A stretch of DNA of 64,000 bases, taken from Clavelina lepadiformis. Taxonomy: Eukaryota; Chordata; Ascidiacea; Aplousobranchia; Clavelinidae. The DNA is taken from NCBI RefSeq assembly GCF_947623445.1, contig NC_135244.1, positions 6,944,001 through 7,008,000 of the forward strand, read 5' to 3'. The translations under genes were made by a program, and so were the position numbers. Shown piece after piece: positions 34,701 through 47,697 of the stretch. Each line of letters begins with the position of its first letter. The stretch's first letter is position 1. Below the pieces are notes generated by a model, which ran no database searches, was not told where the DNA came from, and saw only the letters and a list, made by a program, of their open reading frames with translations.

Positions 34701-36906
34701 TGATAAGATCTTACAAACTAAATCGAAGACAATCGCATACCTGGAATCCCAGGTCGAACGTTTCAGGGAGGTTTGCATTCCTGCAGGTATTTAAAAAGAC
34801 AATCCTTCACAACCCCACTAAACTGTTAACAAATCGACTGATTTGAGTGTGACCACCCAAATAGTGAGATATTTTCGGTGGAAGTTCTCATTGTCTGCTT
34901 TGGCCTTTAACTTTACAGGTTCCAGATATGTACATCAGCATTGCCACAAGGTACGTGACATAAACGCTGTAGACCTATATTTACAAGTTGGTCGACAAAA
35001 CACCAACCACAACGTGCTGCTGGAATTGTTGGAGCAAGTTGTGTCAGAACCTTGTTTCAACATGCTCAGGACCAAGTCAGTTTCTACTTTAGATGTGCAC
35101 TTGTGCAGTACTTCTTGATTTTTATCCTTTTCAGTTATTTTCGTGTTTTAGGATTTCGTCATTTTTTGATGAATTTGTATATTTATCTGCGCAATTTTTG
35201 CAGGGAGCACCTCGGTTATATTGTCGCTACAAGCGTTGTGCGAAACAATGGCGTTCACGGCTTGCGGGTCATTGTCCAGTCTGAAAGAACACCAGATTAT
35301 TTAGAGGGGAGAGTGGAGGCGTTTGTTCATCACGTCGACGTAAGTACTGTATAGAAGACCTTGCAGTATTCGAATTTCTAACAAGCTGCCAGTAGGATCT
35401 ATGATATATTCTAACGTCACAAACCCAGAAAAAAATAAAAGATCAGGTGGTTTAAAAAATCTTTGTTTTCACGATATGAAATGTTCGGTCGTGCAATATT
35501 TGGCAAATTGACAATTTGTTTTAGCTCCTCATCATCTAATAGATGTCCTTATTTCCGCTTTATGCTATGTGCTTGTATCCATATTTTATATCGTAGGATA
35601 TAACCATGGAAAGGCCAGTTTGTTAGAATAAAGTATTTACCCCGACGCATCGCTTGTTTGTGTAGAAAATTCTAGAAGAAATGACCGACGCTGACTTTGC
35701 GAGGCACGTCGCTGCGTTGAGAGCTCGCATACTCGAAAAACCGAAGAAGTTGTCAACCGAAGCACTAAAGTACTGGGTCGAAATTATTTCGCAGCAACTA
35801 ATGTTCAGAAGAGGTAAGTGAACGGAAAGGTTGACCTTTAAAGCACTCTTAAATTTCGTTTCTTTCTTTCTTTCCGCTAGTTGGGGTAAAGAGTAACAAT
35901 ATGTTTGAGTTCCACTTGCTTTGAGATCGTGTTTCTCCGTGTAATTATTTTTTATCTATCAACAGATCCAATTGAGGCAGATCACCTGCTAACCTTGAAG
36001 AAATCAAACCTCGTTAATTTCTACAAGGAATACATTCATATTGATGCACCGCATCGTTCCAAGCTTATAGTCCACATTCTGGCAAAAGATCTACATCAAT
36101 GTAAGCAACTTGCATTTCACTTTGACAACAACAGCAAGTATAAAACATTGAATGATTAATATGATCGGTTAATTTTAAAACACGTGTGGTCTTCACTTTC
36201 AGGCCCAACTACTCCCGAACAGAAAATTGACCAGACAAGTGACCTGCTGCCCTGTCCAACGTTACCACAGGTATCACACTGTGTCTATCTCTTTCATAAC
36301 TTAATATTGTTCGTAATTATGTGAAAATTGTTGTCTAGACATGGATATGTATTTATACATACATGAAGTGTTAATTAATTACGTAAGGTTTCAGGAAAAG
36401 TCATTATCATAGTTTTATGCCCATGATTGCATCTTCTTTTTAGTATTACATAGGCGTGTTACATCCTGCACACGTTCAACCCAAATGTGTAGTTACAAAA
36501 AGCCAAATCCTTAAAGTTCACTCAATTTCTTTGTACGTGGCCAGTGGTTTTGCCGCTTGAAGTGTTCTCTTTATGACTTTGTTATGGATTAAAGCCATTA
36601 CAATTGTGTGGGCTAATATTGCTCAACGAAAATTCCCAATGACTTGCAATTAAAAGCCATGCCCATATAGCTCCATAACGAACTTAACGTCTTGCTTCTG
36701 TATAATCAAGTGGTGTGCTTTGTTAGGTTTTCGCGGCAGACTTAATTATGCCCTACCGCCCTATCTCACATTTTCTAAATGGTAATTATTCTTTGCAGTC
36801 AACGGTGATCGACGATTTCACAAAGTTCAAAAACGGCCTCGAACTTTATCCGCGAGTTACACCTTTTATCGACGTCGTCGAAGCAAAGTTGGCCGCATCT
36901 TTATGA
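28732..36906 (+). CDS. IDE: insulin-degrading enzyme (insulysin), M16 zinc metalloprotease
   Basis: Zinc protease that degrades insulin, amyloid-beta and other small peptides inside a closed chamber. Twenty-two coding exons join in phase: first 28732-28769, then 29090-29226, 29529-29632, 29763-29866, 30061-30230, 30399-30634, 30724-30813, 30903-31068, 31466-31588, 31951-32104, 32889-33114, 33201-33336, 33555-33646, 34149-34259, 34395-34608, 34676-34786, 34919-35075, 35204-35339, 35666-35813, 35966-36100, 36203-36270, 36799-36906; 987 residues (human 1019). Inverted zinc motif HFCEH at 72-76 (ligands H72, H76; catalytic E75), third ligand E153 in [10 protein letters not shown]. Later blocks [38 protein letters not shown] and WVEIISQQ match the human protein throughout. 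The frame stays open upstream to an acceptor at 28646, so a longer N-terminus is possible. The intron after exon 3 seems to use a GC donor (agcaag|gcaagt). Human IDE ends in AKL; here the corresponding AKL is followed by AASL. Confidence 0.97.
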
Positions 36907-39022
36907 TGTCACAATCTTCCGTTTCAGATTTTAAAATTAGGTGTGGCGACGTATTACGCGTTAGGTTTTTCCACTGTTTAGACAATATTAAAATGATATT
37001 TAGAAAAAGTGTCCAGCATATGCAATTATTGAGTTCACGATACAATTAATTTCCTGCAAAGCTTACGACAATTTACGTATTACTGCTTTTTATGATTATG
37101 ATATACACTAATTAGTGCCATTATCGTCAATTTGTACTCTAAAGTGCTGTTGTATGGCGAGATATTAGTTAATGTTTTAAACTTTTTCAAGGAAATTTGT
37201 GCTTTTGATTTCCGCTTGGCTTATCTACATTCTGCCTGTGATTAAAGTATCTTGTGTTATTAGTTCCTTTTCGTCTATTTTACTTATGACTTGTAATAGA
37301 GGTTGATTACAAATGTAATATTGGTTTCGTGAACAATTTAAAGTGAGGGGCAAGTCCAAAAGAAAGTTGATCTTATATGAAAGAACTGGTACTTTAAAGA
37401 ATAATTCACAAGTGTACAGTAATGTGTTCATTTCACGTCGTTACGCTCGAAACGCCTACTATCACTGCATCACGAAGAAGCCATGTATTGATAAGATTTT
37501 GCAAACAGTGTTATTTGGAAAAACCTGATCTATGCTTTTATTCCAAAATTAATCAGTCGCTAAAGTATTGTGACGTCAAATTTCGAACATCGTTCACACG
37601 TACGGCGTTGAACGATTGGTGAAGCTTTGTTGAAGTTGAGGCTCTCCCCTTTGCCCGAAAGCTTTTCATAATTTTCGAAAAGCGTTTTGGTGGTATAATT
37701 GCATACCGCTACAACTATTACCTAAGTGTGCCTGTTTTCTGACCATTACCATATCGGTAAATTTAACTTTCGTAAGTTACAGTTATAGGCAATATATAGC
37801 CACTTTCTTCATCAAAATACTCAACATAGCAGTGTCTGTAATATTTAATTATTTTTACGACCGCAATAAGCCAATTTTACGATTTTAATCCAGAATTTAT
37901 TAAAAATTTCAAGAATATCTCACCTTATATAGTAATGTGTTCTGGGTATAACCCATAAGTTTGTTCTCCGCGTAAAATATTTATGCCACACCAATTGCTT
38001 TCAATTAATTTGACGTTATAATGAGAGTTTGCTTTATGTAAACATTAACGCAATTTCTGACGTACAAAGCTTTTTACAGTTGGCTTAATTCCGAAAAACA
38101 TCAAATTAGAATGTTTTTAAATGCTCTGAACTTATCCACGAAACTGTTAACAACCATGTGAAAGTAATTGAGGCTGACAACCGACAGATCTAAATCGTTT
38201 TCTAGAATAATTACAATTAAGTCATGTTGTTTAACCCCTTTATAGTTTGTGATTATCTATTTTGCTCTTCAAGATTTGTTGTTGATTTCTTTATTTAAAC
38301 AACGGATGGCGTGCACAGTACCGCTCATCAACTGGTACAGCGTGATTTTCCCAGGTATGCGGAAATATTTCTTTTAATCTCTTTCTTAATTCACGTTTTC
38401 ATGGAAGAGCAACGGCTTCGATGAAGTATGAAAATTAAACAGCTACATTGTGCTAGATATTGAAAAGAAAATGACAGAAAGAGGGAGAGGAATACGATAT
38501 GATCCTATGACTTAAATACGTCAAAAACCCACCTATGTTAAAACGTTTTCGTAATACATCCAAATGTAATAAATAACAGGTTTTTCTGTCATAAAGAATG
38601 TACCAGTGTTATTTTAATAACATAGTTGTGAACCTGATATTGAACTAATTACAATTGATCGAAATTGGTTTAAGCAGCACACTTGCTGCTTAAACAGGCT
38701 GAAATGCTATATGCGTTTTTAGGTCACATGCAGCAGCTGGAGACAAAGTATTGCATGTTGTTATGATTAAGTGTCTGATGTTGTTGTTCAGCTAATTAAC
38801 ATCACCGTCGTGAAAGATTAGTTTTTATTTGTTTGTCTCGTAACAAGCGGCACAAACAAGTGAAACAACACTTTCGTCTATCAACTGTATCAAAAAACGA
38901 ATAAAATGAAAAGATTATCGAGCTCTCACGTAAGCACTTCGTCAAACATCGGAGGTAAAACTACCCATCACTGCCTAAACCATAACACACATTTTTAAAT
39001 TAAGCGTTCTTTAGAAGAGTGT
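36907..39022. other. intergenic region with one dispersed repeat
   Basis: Holds the 3' end of the insulin-degrading enzyme transcript and, at 37337-37384, a second copy of the repeat seen at 5742-5788. No other feature recognised. Confidence 0.5.
37337..37384 (+). repeat. dispersed repeat, copy 2
   Basis: Starts tttaaagtgaggggcaagtc; near-identical beginning and similar following a-rich run to the copy at 5742-5788. Confidence 0.55.
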
Positions 39023-40238
39023 TTATCCAACGTTTAGAGCGCACCCCGTTGGTATTTTTACGGGTCTTTGCGCGACCTTGTAGGTGTCACCGACAAATAC
39101 AGCTGACATGTATTCCACGTAAACAACTTCGCAGGAAAATGAAAAAAAACGTTTGACATGACATCTCCTGGTGAAGAAGGTTTGGTAAAGATGAAGATCT
39201 GTGCACAAAATATATAGATTATACAGCTTTATGTCTATTTTTTTCTACTGAGGGTAACAGGATAATTCTATCATTGCGAACCAGTGTAATAAAGTAATTG
39301 TTGCCACGTCTTACAAGGCACAAAATTTTGAATACCTGGATTTTGCAAGAGTTCAACAACTTTTCCAGTTTCCGCATCCACCGCAAACAAAATGACTGTT
39401 CTTTTTGCTTTTCCTCTCATGCACGGATTTCCGGGAATGTCGCGTTTGGTGCGATTTAAGGCAACTTCTGATTCGTTTACCGATCTTTTTTTTCGACTGT
39501 CCAACAGTTCGACCATTCGATTAGATTTTCGGATGATGCTTTCCACTTCTGTTGAAATAGAAAGTTCACAGCTGCCGACATTTGTTGCTGCCTTTGTGAT
39601 TATAATTTACGATTTATACATCAAATCTTCGCACTCAAAAACAAGAAAGAGCGGAAAATTTACGAAACGTTTGGCAAGGTTAGAAAGTGTTTACCATCTG
39701 GGTCTCCCCCGAGTTCATCAGAAGCCTCCAACCTTTTCCAGTAATTTTTTTGATAAGTCATGTAACGTTGCGAGGTATCGCGAAGGAGATGTTTATCACG
39801 ACTACGTCGAAGCATACGGCATGGTATGACGTCGTGAAGGTGGGCATCTCTTTCGCAATTTTGCTTTGAAAACGGTTCGTACTGCAATAAAATAATGCAA
39901 CTACAATTTTGCACGTAAAACAATCACAAAAGTTTCCACAACTTACTCTTCTTTCAGTTTCATCAAGCACCATTCTCGAATATTCAAGGATCGATCGTTC
40001 GCAATAAGCAAACCGACACAGAAAAGTTGTAAACGCACATAGAAGAAAATGGCACACCTTCAAAAATGTAAAATTATTAGTTTTTACATGCAGCTTTAAC
40101 TAGAATGTGCAACAACTAAAATGACCAGCAAAATCAAGGAATATCAGGAATCCCAGAATCAAGGAATATAAGGAAGGAATCAAGCACTACAAATACGGTA
40201 TTAAACGCTAAAATTCATTTTAATGTTGTTACCTTCAT
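39023..40238 (-). CDS. secreted four-cysteine preproprotein, paralogue A
   Basis: Predicted secreted factor of 230 residues. Exons 40238-40233, 40057-39947, 39881-39695, 39548-39336, 39198-39023, all phases agreeing (0, 0, 1, 1). The first exon codes only Met-Lys. Signal peptide about 1-21 (VCHFLLCAFTTFL core). A pro-region with two cysteines, W in NYWKRLE and GG before EVESII ends in dibasic sites RKKR (120-123) and RTKR (134-137). The presumed mature part (138-230) begins DIPGNPCMRG and has Cys144, 185, 195 and 225, with YQTFFTRRC, then C-x9-C, and an end PVKIPTGCALNV. The YxxFFxxxC motif, edge-strand pattern and terminal GC resemble neurotrophin/Spaetzle cystine-knot growth factors, but two of the usual six knot cysteines are absent. 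Family assignment is tentative; existence of the gene is well supported by its two paralogues. A TATATAG box lies about 60 nt upstream of the start. Confidence 0.85.
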
Positions 40239-42760
40239 TTTAAAAAAGAACGGTTTCTTCTAAATGATTAACTTAAACCACGTAAAAGATCACTCTATAT
40301 AGGCCTGTTAACATAAACGTAAGTTTGTTGTTATTGACTGCTTATTAGTTGACTTTAATGATTACTTTCTTGATTGTGGATAAATGTAATTTGCAAACTC
40401 TCTATTGGCTTGATTTTTCTTAAACTATCTTTTATTGAACTACTGGACTAAAGCCGCAAGAAAAATCGTGTATTCTGTACTGAAGTTTGATAAGTGAAAC
40501 GAATAAGTTTTATCAGCAGATTCTTATTATAACTCCAAACAAAGCAAACACAATCGAATATAAGCTATAGGTAGTTCCTGAAAGGTAGAATTCAATTTAC
40601 TATCACGAGTTTTCGTAAACTTGAGCTTCTTTAGATGTAATTATATGAAATGTTATTAACTTGTAGTCCAGCCAATAACTTTAAGTAGCTATCTTGTTTC
40701 CTTATGTCAGTTTAACTGAGTTATCTGCATTGTTTGGCTGAGAAAACTCGACGGAACATTAGACAAAATTTGGAAAGCTTTTTTCCTGCTGCAGCGTTTG
40801 TTTAATTATACACACCTGGTCGAATAAAAAACTTACTCTCTGAAATTATATCATTAAAGCATGTGCATACAAGCACTGACCAAACAAAATTCTTAAAACA
40901 AGTTGTCACAGTGCTCGAATGTTGATGTATAAAGTAAACCGCCTTGACCATTGCCTTTTAATCTTTCCGTGAACAGTTACGAATAAATTGCTCAACCGAT
41001 TTTTGTTTTTAATGGAACACTAATCAAAGTGATGGAGTTTTTTGTATTAACATTATTTAAACAGAACGTCATTTTAACGTAATTGCGGCAATCGCTTTCT
41101 CTAGTCGTGACTTCCAGGACCTTAGTCTTCATCATTATGTACCACAACTATTAAATAATTTGTTAGGATTAGATTTAACAAGACAAAGGTGATGTGAAAC
41201 GGTACACGATGTTTCTATTTTGCCGTCCTCACGCTCACGACCAAAGCGTTTAATTGTATTTCTTTAAATTTATCTTGTAATTGCCTTTTCGTCTTTATTA
41301 ACCTTTCCGTTATATAACATTTAATTTTTCTTGAGTAATTATTAGTTTTAGGGTTACAATTGCCATCATTTGCTAGCTTTAAAGTCATGACCGCAATTTT
41401 CAGTGAATTTTGAGATATATTTTACGTATTCCATACGTCAAAGCTGCGTCATATTGTTGCTAAGAAATGTGGGTGATTATCTACTTTTTGAACCACCTGT
41501 TCTCAGTTGCAGCGCTTGAAATATTACAAATTAAGCCAAGTTATGTGCAAAACATGGCCTATTATCACGCTCATTATACGCACCTGTTGGTAATTAGCTT
41601 ATTACATCTTCGATAACAGCAAGTTTTTCAATTGACCAAATTAATTTGTTTCGATAAAATCATGCAGCCATGCAGGTGGCAAGGTGTGTAATTGTCAACC
41701 ATTTTCTAGAATATCTTGGTTTACTTTGGACTAAATAATATCACAATTTTTTTGTTAATCATCTTTTTATTACAAAACAATTAAATAAAAAACAAATAAA
41801 AAATTATGTTACCTCCAATAAAGATAAGTCGCACTTAAAAACAAAAACACGTAACATTGTTACCAAAAATATGAATAAATATTTACATGCAACCACAAAA
41901 GTATTGTGCGCTTAAATAAACACAACTATAGGCTAATAATATGTAAAAAGTCGGTCATTTTTTCTGCGGATTTATTACTGTTTCTAGAATAAAGTAGGTA
42001 TAAATTCAATTTTGAATGGACATTTTCATTTAGAAAAAGCGGAGTCTGTGTTATGTTGGTTTGCAGTAAAAACATGAATTAGCCGTCTTTGTGGTCACAA
42101 ACTATAATATTGGCAGTTATCTTCAATATTATAATTAAAGATGCCTGTAAGCGTGCTTCAGCCAATGGCAACATTATATGCGGCGTTTGCTCGCAACTAT
42201 AGAATACGACCTAGTCTTGAAACAATCCATTTTAAAATGATAGATAAGTTGGAAACATGCAAGCCAATGTGGTAGTATTCGAAACACATGTTGCAAATGT
42301 CAGATCGTTATTTTCCATTAATTCTCGCACACGCTTCAAATTATGAAGACTTTGCATAATTAATAAAGCCTATACAGTATATATAAAAGATTTGATCACC
42401 CAGCTTGTAATGGGTAGGCTCTTGAACATCGGGTGGCAGCGCTCGAAGAAAAACATTTAGGTGCAATAAAGACGACTTAAACTGGTTACAAGTAGAAAGA
42501 TAAATTTTACATCATATACTGCAATTGTCATTAACAATCAACACTATATTCAACAATACAGTATATGTTGCAGTATATGTTGTACCCATGCTTTTGTTAG
42601 GCTACAAAAGAAATAGAAATATTTTAAAACATTGTGCACAGCACAGTTGTTGTAAGATTTAAAAAGGTTTGATCCCAATGCAAGATAGCAAACTTTCCGT
42701 GAAAAGACGCTTCATTACCATTTCTTGCAGAAGACCCGGTCGCTCCTGTTTTTTTAAAGT
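40239..42760. other. spacer between paralogues A and B
   Basis: No gene seen in 2.5 kb. Imperfect short tandem words related to aatcaaggaatat lie at about 40132-40185 just inside the first intron of A, and cagtatatgttg repeats near 42555. Confidence 0.4.
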
Positions 42761-44074
42761 CTAGTTATTAACACTCAGAGCGCAACCGGTTGGTATTTTC
42801 ACGGGACGAATAACCACTTTTACGTTCTTTTTGTCGTCGTCGTCGTCATCATCACTGCGTTGTTTCTTCTTTTTCTGAAATACTGCAGTCATGTACTCCA
42901 CGTACGTGACGTCACAGCTTAAGAAGAAAAATTTCTTCAAGTAACACTTGCGTGTGAAAAAGGTTTGGTAAAGGTGAAGACCTGTGAATTATAGGAGTGT
43001 TTAGATTATCATTAGAACTACTATTAGACTTATGGAACTATTATAAACTTAAGTGCATTACGTCATGCAATGCAAAAGAACAACGTCACATCTATTGAAA
43101 AACGCTTATCACCTAAGAATGTTTTATGAATGTACCTGGATTTTGCAGTAATTCAACTACATCTCCGGTTTCGGCATCCACGCCATAAAGTATGGTAGTC
43201 CTGACTGCTTTCCCTCTCATACAAGGGTTTCCGTTTATACCTAAGCTTCGTTTTGAGCGTGAAAGATCAGGCGCAGGCAATGATACCTGGTCTTGTGCTC
43301 TTTCAGTGGATCTTTTGCTACGATGGTGGTTGTATGCGCTGCTGCTGCTTACTACAAGTCTACCGGAGCGCCTCATAATCTCGTCAAGGTCTGGATTAAA
43401 AAATGAATTAAGTAAGCAAATTCACCGCTTGATTTTATGTTGATATATTGCACAAAACCGTAGTCATTAAAGCCAAGTTTCTGAGATTCTAGCAGTGTTT
43501 TAGACGATATAGCTGGTAGATATAGCAGAGCAGATACAGCAGAGTTAGATTTTAATTTATTACAATTTTTATTGAGGCTTTTACCGCAGAAAACAAAGAA
43601 CAACGAAAAATACTTACAATCCCCTAAACCACCAACAGTATCGGATCTTTGCACCCTATTCCAGCTGTTTATCTTCGGGGTCATAAACTGCTTTGAAAAG
43701 TCGGTTAATCGTTTTCGATCCTTTTTCAGCAAAATGCAGGCTTCGAGATTTTTCAATGAATTTCGACGACAGTCATTTTCATCAAGTGGCGCATACTGTG
43801 TGCAGCAATATTTCATTAAAAATGTTGACGAAGGTTTGCAAAAGTAAGAATTGCGCACGTACTTTTCTGTCTGTTTCGTCAAAGACCATTTTTGTATATT
43901 CCAAAATCGATTTTCGGGCAGAGCAGACTTGAAGATGGTAGGCCAACGATAGCAGCATCAAAATCACCTATTTCACGCAGAAAAAAATTTGGATCATTTC
44001 TATCACGTCTAACATGAGGTGGTAAGAAAACTTCAACGGACTTATCAGTTGAGACAAAATCTTACCTGCATCAT
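42761..44074 (-). CDS. secreted four-cysteine preproprotein, paralogue B
   Basis: Middle member of the tandem trio, 255 residues. Exons 44074-44066, 43967-43863, 43795-43618, 43390-43136, 42981-42761 with the same phases as A and C. First exon codes Met-Met-Gln; signal peptide core VILMLLSLAYHL. The pro-region has the two cysteines and the VGGLGDYLDEIM block; furin-type sites RSKR occur at 121-124 and 142-145. The mature part starts SLGINGNPCMRG and keeps YQTFFTRKC, C-x9-C, TYVEYMTAVF and PVKIPTGCALSV. Between the third and fourth cysteines it carries an extra charged insert (KKKK, then seven Asp, then KK), making that segment 43 instead of 29 residues. The signal peptide start is supported mainly by matching the A and C structures. 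Confidence 0.83.
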
Positions 44075-47000
44075 ATAGACAATTTATTTTCTGTGGGTCC
44101 AGTGAAAAATAACCAGTTTTTTTAGGCACATCAATTTCTTGTAATTTTTCTTCAAGTTCAAATCTCTGATATTCAAAATTACTTGCAGTGTTTTTGACAT
44201 TTACTCTCTAACTACTGTACAGCACATCTAAATTTGTAAAAAAAACATGTTTATACAGATAACTCAAGACTTAGTATAGATATATGATTAAGCGTTGTCT
44301 TTTACACTTACGGTAATTTGAGAAATTAAGTGCTGTTAAACCTGCTTTGCTGGCAATGATTTTACTTTTATAAAATAATTATGCGACGAAGGTTTAAAAA
44401 GAGAAAAGGTTGTATTTGAAACATGATGCTACGTTTATTCGGATAAGTCTTATACTTTATCATAATAACTTTTCAAACAAAATTATCTACACGGTTAACA
44501 TTTTTTTCAGTGCTGATTACAGCAATGAAACCGTCTTTAATCTCATCCTATAACCAAAAATAACTTTTATGCGGTTATTGAAAATCACAAGATTTGGGAA
44601 AAGTTTTTCGATCCGATGCCTATTATAAGTTCTGCAGCATATGTTGGTGCTGCTTCTATTTTAAATCTCTGCCAGCTTTATCTTGACATCCTCTGGCTAA
44701 CGCTGGTTTTATACATGCAGAGAAAAAACGTACGTCGACGAGCAGAATTAATATGGTCAAACATTATTTACGGCGCGACAATAATATCAAGCTAAACCCG
44801 TAATTTCTCATCAATGATATTGTTAATTACCATAATTATTTGATATTCTCCACCAAAGAGGTTCGATTTAAAAAATATTACAAAGAAAGCATTGCTTAAT
44901 TTGTCAGATTTATCCCAGACGTTTTTCAGCCTTGAAGACGTAATATCAGTTTATAAGTTAAAAAAATCAGGTGCGTCTCACGGTTAGATTTGCGTCAAAA
45001 GCAAAATTTGTTTATTAAACAATGACTTAATTACTGATGTAAAACACGTTTTTTGATTAAAGCAATCTTTTGACGATAGAACAAGTATTTTCTCACCAAT
45101 TCTTTGAGCAAACATCCCAGACTAATCGATTACTTCATTCTTTATGCACGAAAAATGTGCTCCGGTACAAATGCGTTTTGTAACTTTTAGAAATACAGGA
45201 TTAAAAAATTTGCAATAATATGCATTTATTTTGGTAATACTTTAACTTGGTAAACATAGGCTTTGTAGTAGGCCTTTTAGCGTGTTCGACAAATATTTGT
45301 ACGCAATGCGATTTCTTCGTTGTTTAAAATAAAGTAAAGTGAAAAAATATCAAACATGACAAACGCCATAAGAAGGGATTTACATAGATAAGAATATAGA
45401 TTTCAGGTTATAAAAAACCATTTGTAGGTCTTCAACTCTCTAACTTTTGAGGCACTGAACCTAAAAACAAGAAAAAAGCAAAGAAATGTTCCAAGACGTT
45501 GCCATATATATACTTTAAAAACTGCATATCATCGAGGCCGTAATTCAAATTGAAAAACCAAATTGCAAATATACTCTTGACGATAACATACAGATTAAGA
45601 TGTAGGCTAGATATGTATGTAATATTTGTTGGTATTGGAAACGAGTATAACTGACATTTTAATTTACTTACTTATACAATATACTTCTGCTATAATGGTT
45701 CCAACAGCCCTGCAATTTCACACAAAAACTGTATAAAAAAGTATACAACCATATAGAGACACAAAACAGATAAAAAGTTGAAATATAGAAAGACAGCAGC
45801 AAGGTAAACACGTGTTTCTACTCACGTTGAGAAGTGGAAAGCCTGCCATGGAAGAGCAGGCGTAAAATGATTTCAATCAGTCAAAATTTTTCTATATGCC
45901 TATCGTTGTGATATTTTATGTATTTTATTTACCAGACATAAGAATTGTTCTATCAAATCCAGGTAGACATATGAGAATAAAAGTTTGAGCTGTAGCATAT
46001 TTCAGACAAAGGAAATACTCGACCAAGAATATTTGTATATACTTCGGGCCCACCTTGCTATATTTTGGGAAATTAAAGTAGTTCTATATACAACGTAATG
46101 AGAATATTTGATATAATCAGTTATGTACAAAAAACTTTGTCAAATCCGGGTGAGGTTTTGGCTCCCCCGCAATTTATATTCATATCAAAATATCGGCCGA
46201 CCTTTGTGACCATAAAAGGTTCATTAAAAAAGCAAGCTGCTTTTTGTCAAGAGGCTATTAACGCCAATAAGCTCTTTAACTTATGATTGCAATGTCATGA
46301 AGGTTTTATAACGCAACGTTTAAAAATATGCTTTTAAATTATGGGCGAAACTTTTTATTAATGCGTTAAATTGTCAGTTGCGGAATGAATATTCTTCAGC
46401 CATATATTTAAAAATATAACTATTTTAAAATGGTGCAGTTTTCAAGAAAGTAAATGTAATTTAAATTTTGTCACAATTTCAAAGATTTATGCGGTTCATT
46501 TTTTTGCATAATCGAATTAAGTACTGTATAAAGTCTATGGCTAAAAGTGCGATATATAACTTATCTTTACCCTTTTGATACTAGGGATGGGAATTTAGCC
46601 AATGTTTTTTTCGTTATCATGGTGGCATTAGCCGTTAGCTGGCGGATAGCTGCCATAGTCAATAAATGACAAGTCACATTTTTAATTGAAGGTAAAACTA
46701 CTGTTTATTCTTAATCAGTGTGATCAAAATAGTGTTGTATTAGCAACGTATGTCATGTTACAGACCACAAAAATTATCAGGGAAACAAACTATTTATAAA
46801 CATTAAAATAATTAAAACAGCGACACATTTCCACGAGTCGATAGATTACCAAAATTTTCATAAAATGCTTCAAATTTTCCCCTACATGAACGTTTTCCGC
46901 TAAAGCTAACAAATTGTTTAGTCGCCAAGAGCTTTTAGTCGCTAGCGGCAATAACCCACATAATTTTCCAAGCCATAATAATAGAAGATATAATCTCAAC

Positions 47001-47697
47001 TTATAAAATCTGTGTTTTATCGTACAAAACTGTTATTTCTGCTATTAATGTTTGTCATTTGTTATCATCAGTTGCATGTACCACGTCGCCATCGGTGCTT
47101 TATTGCTAACGAACAAGTATAACACATGACGAAAACATGTCTACACACTTATACATAGAGCCATGAAATTATTCGAGATCTTAGGCTGATTGTATTTACT
47201 GTATAGATGTCCCAAGCAAAACATTCAAGTAATTTGAAATTGTATTAAAGTAGGCTTATAATTATCGAAGATATTTTGTATACAAATATAAAACAGCAGT
47301 CATGGTATAGCAAGTATACACATAACACATTTGATTTTTGTTACCGATTTTTCCACTAAGAACAAGACTTTTTGCCCATAATAATAACGCATGACAAAAG
47401 CAAGCAAACTTTTATAAAGTGAGAGTGTTTGCTTAAGCTTATAATAAAATACGGTGTCATTATTGAATACGGAATTTGAAGAAAACCTTTTGCAATTTTC
47501 AACTTCTAGTAATAACTTAGAAAAAACGGCAGAATCTTGAACATCATCTATAACTATGCTGACCCCCCCCCCCCCCCCCCCCTTTTCCACGATCTGCAAT
47601 GAATTCATCTTTAATTGCCTCTCATCTGTAAACCAAACTGGATTTCATCTTGGCTTCACAATTTTGTTGCTTGTTAAGCCCTTTCATTTGGGAAAGT
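44075..47697. other. spacer between paralogues B and C
   Basis: About 3.6 kb without a recognised gene. At 46585 a cttagggatgggaa-like word (ctagggatgggaattt) resembles a hAT end but no matching second end was found. A poly-C run lies near 47.57 kb. Confidence 0.4.
47563..47582. repeat. 20-nt poly-C run
   Basis: Uninterrupted C homopolymer in an otherwise AT-rich region, about 115 nt past the end of paralogue C. Confidence 0.9.

Noticed and set aside
46585-46700. Possible hAT-type element starting ctagggatgggaattt
   Set aside because: No matching inverted end or duplication could be found downstream.
44075-47697. A fourth paralogue in the spacers or upstream of C
   Set aside because: Searching by eye for the GNPCMRG and PTGCAL coding motifs on both strands gave only the three copies.
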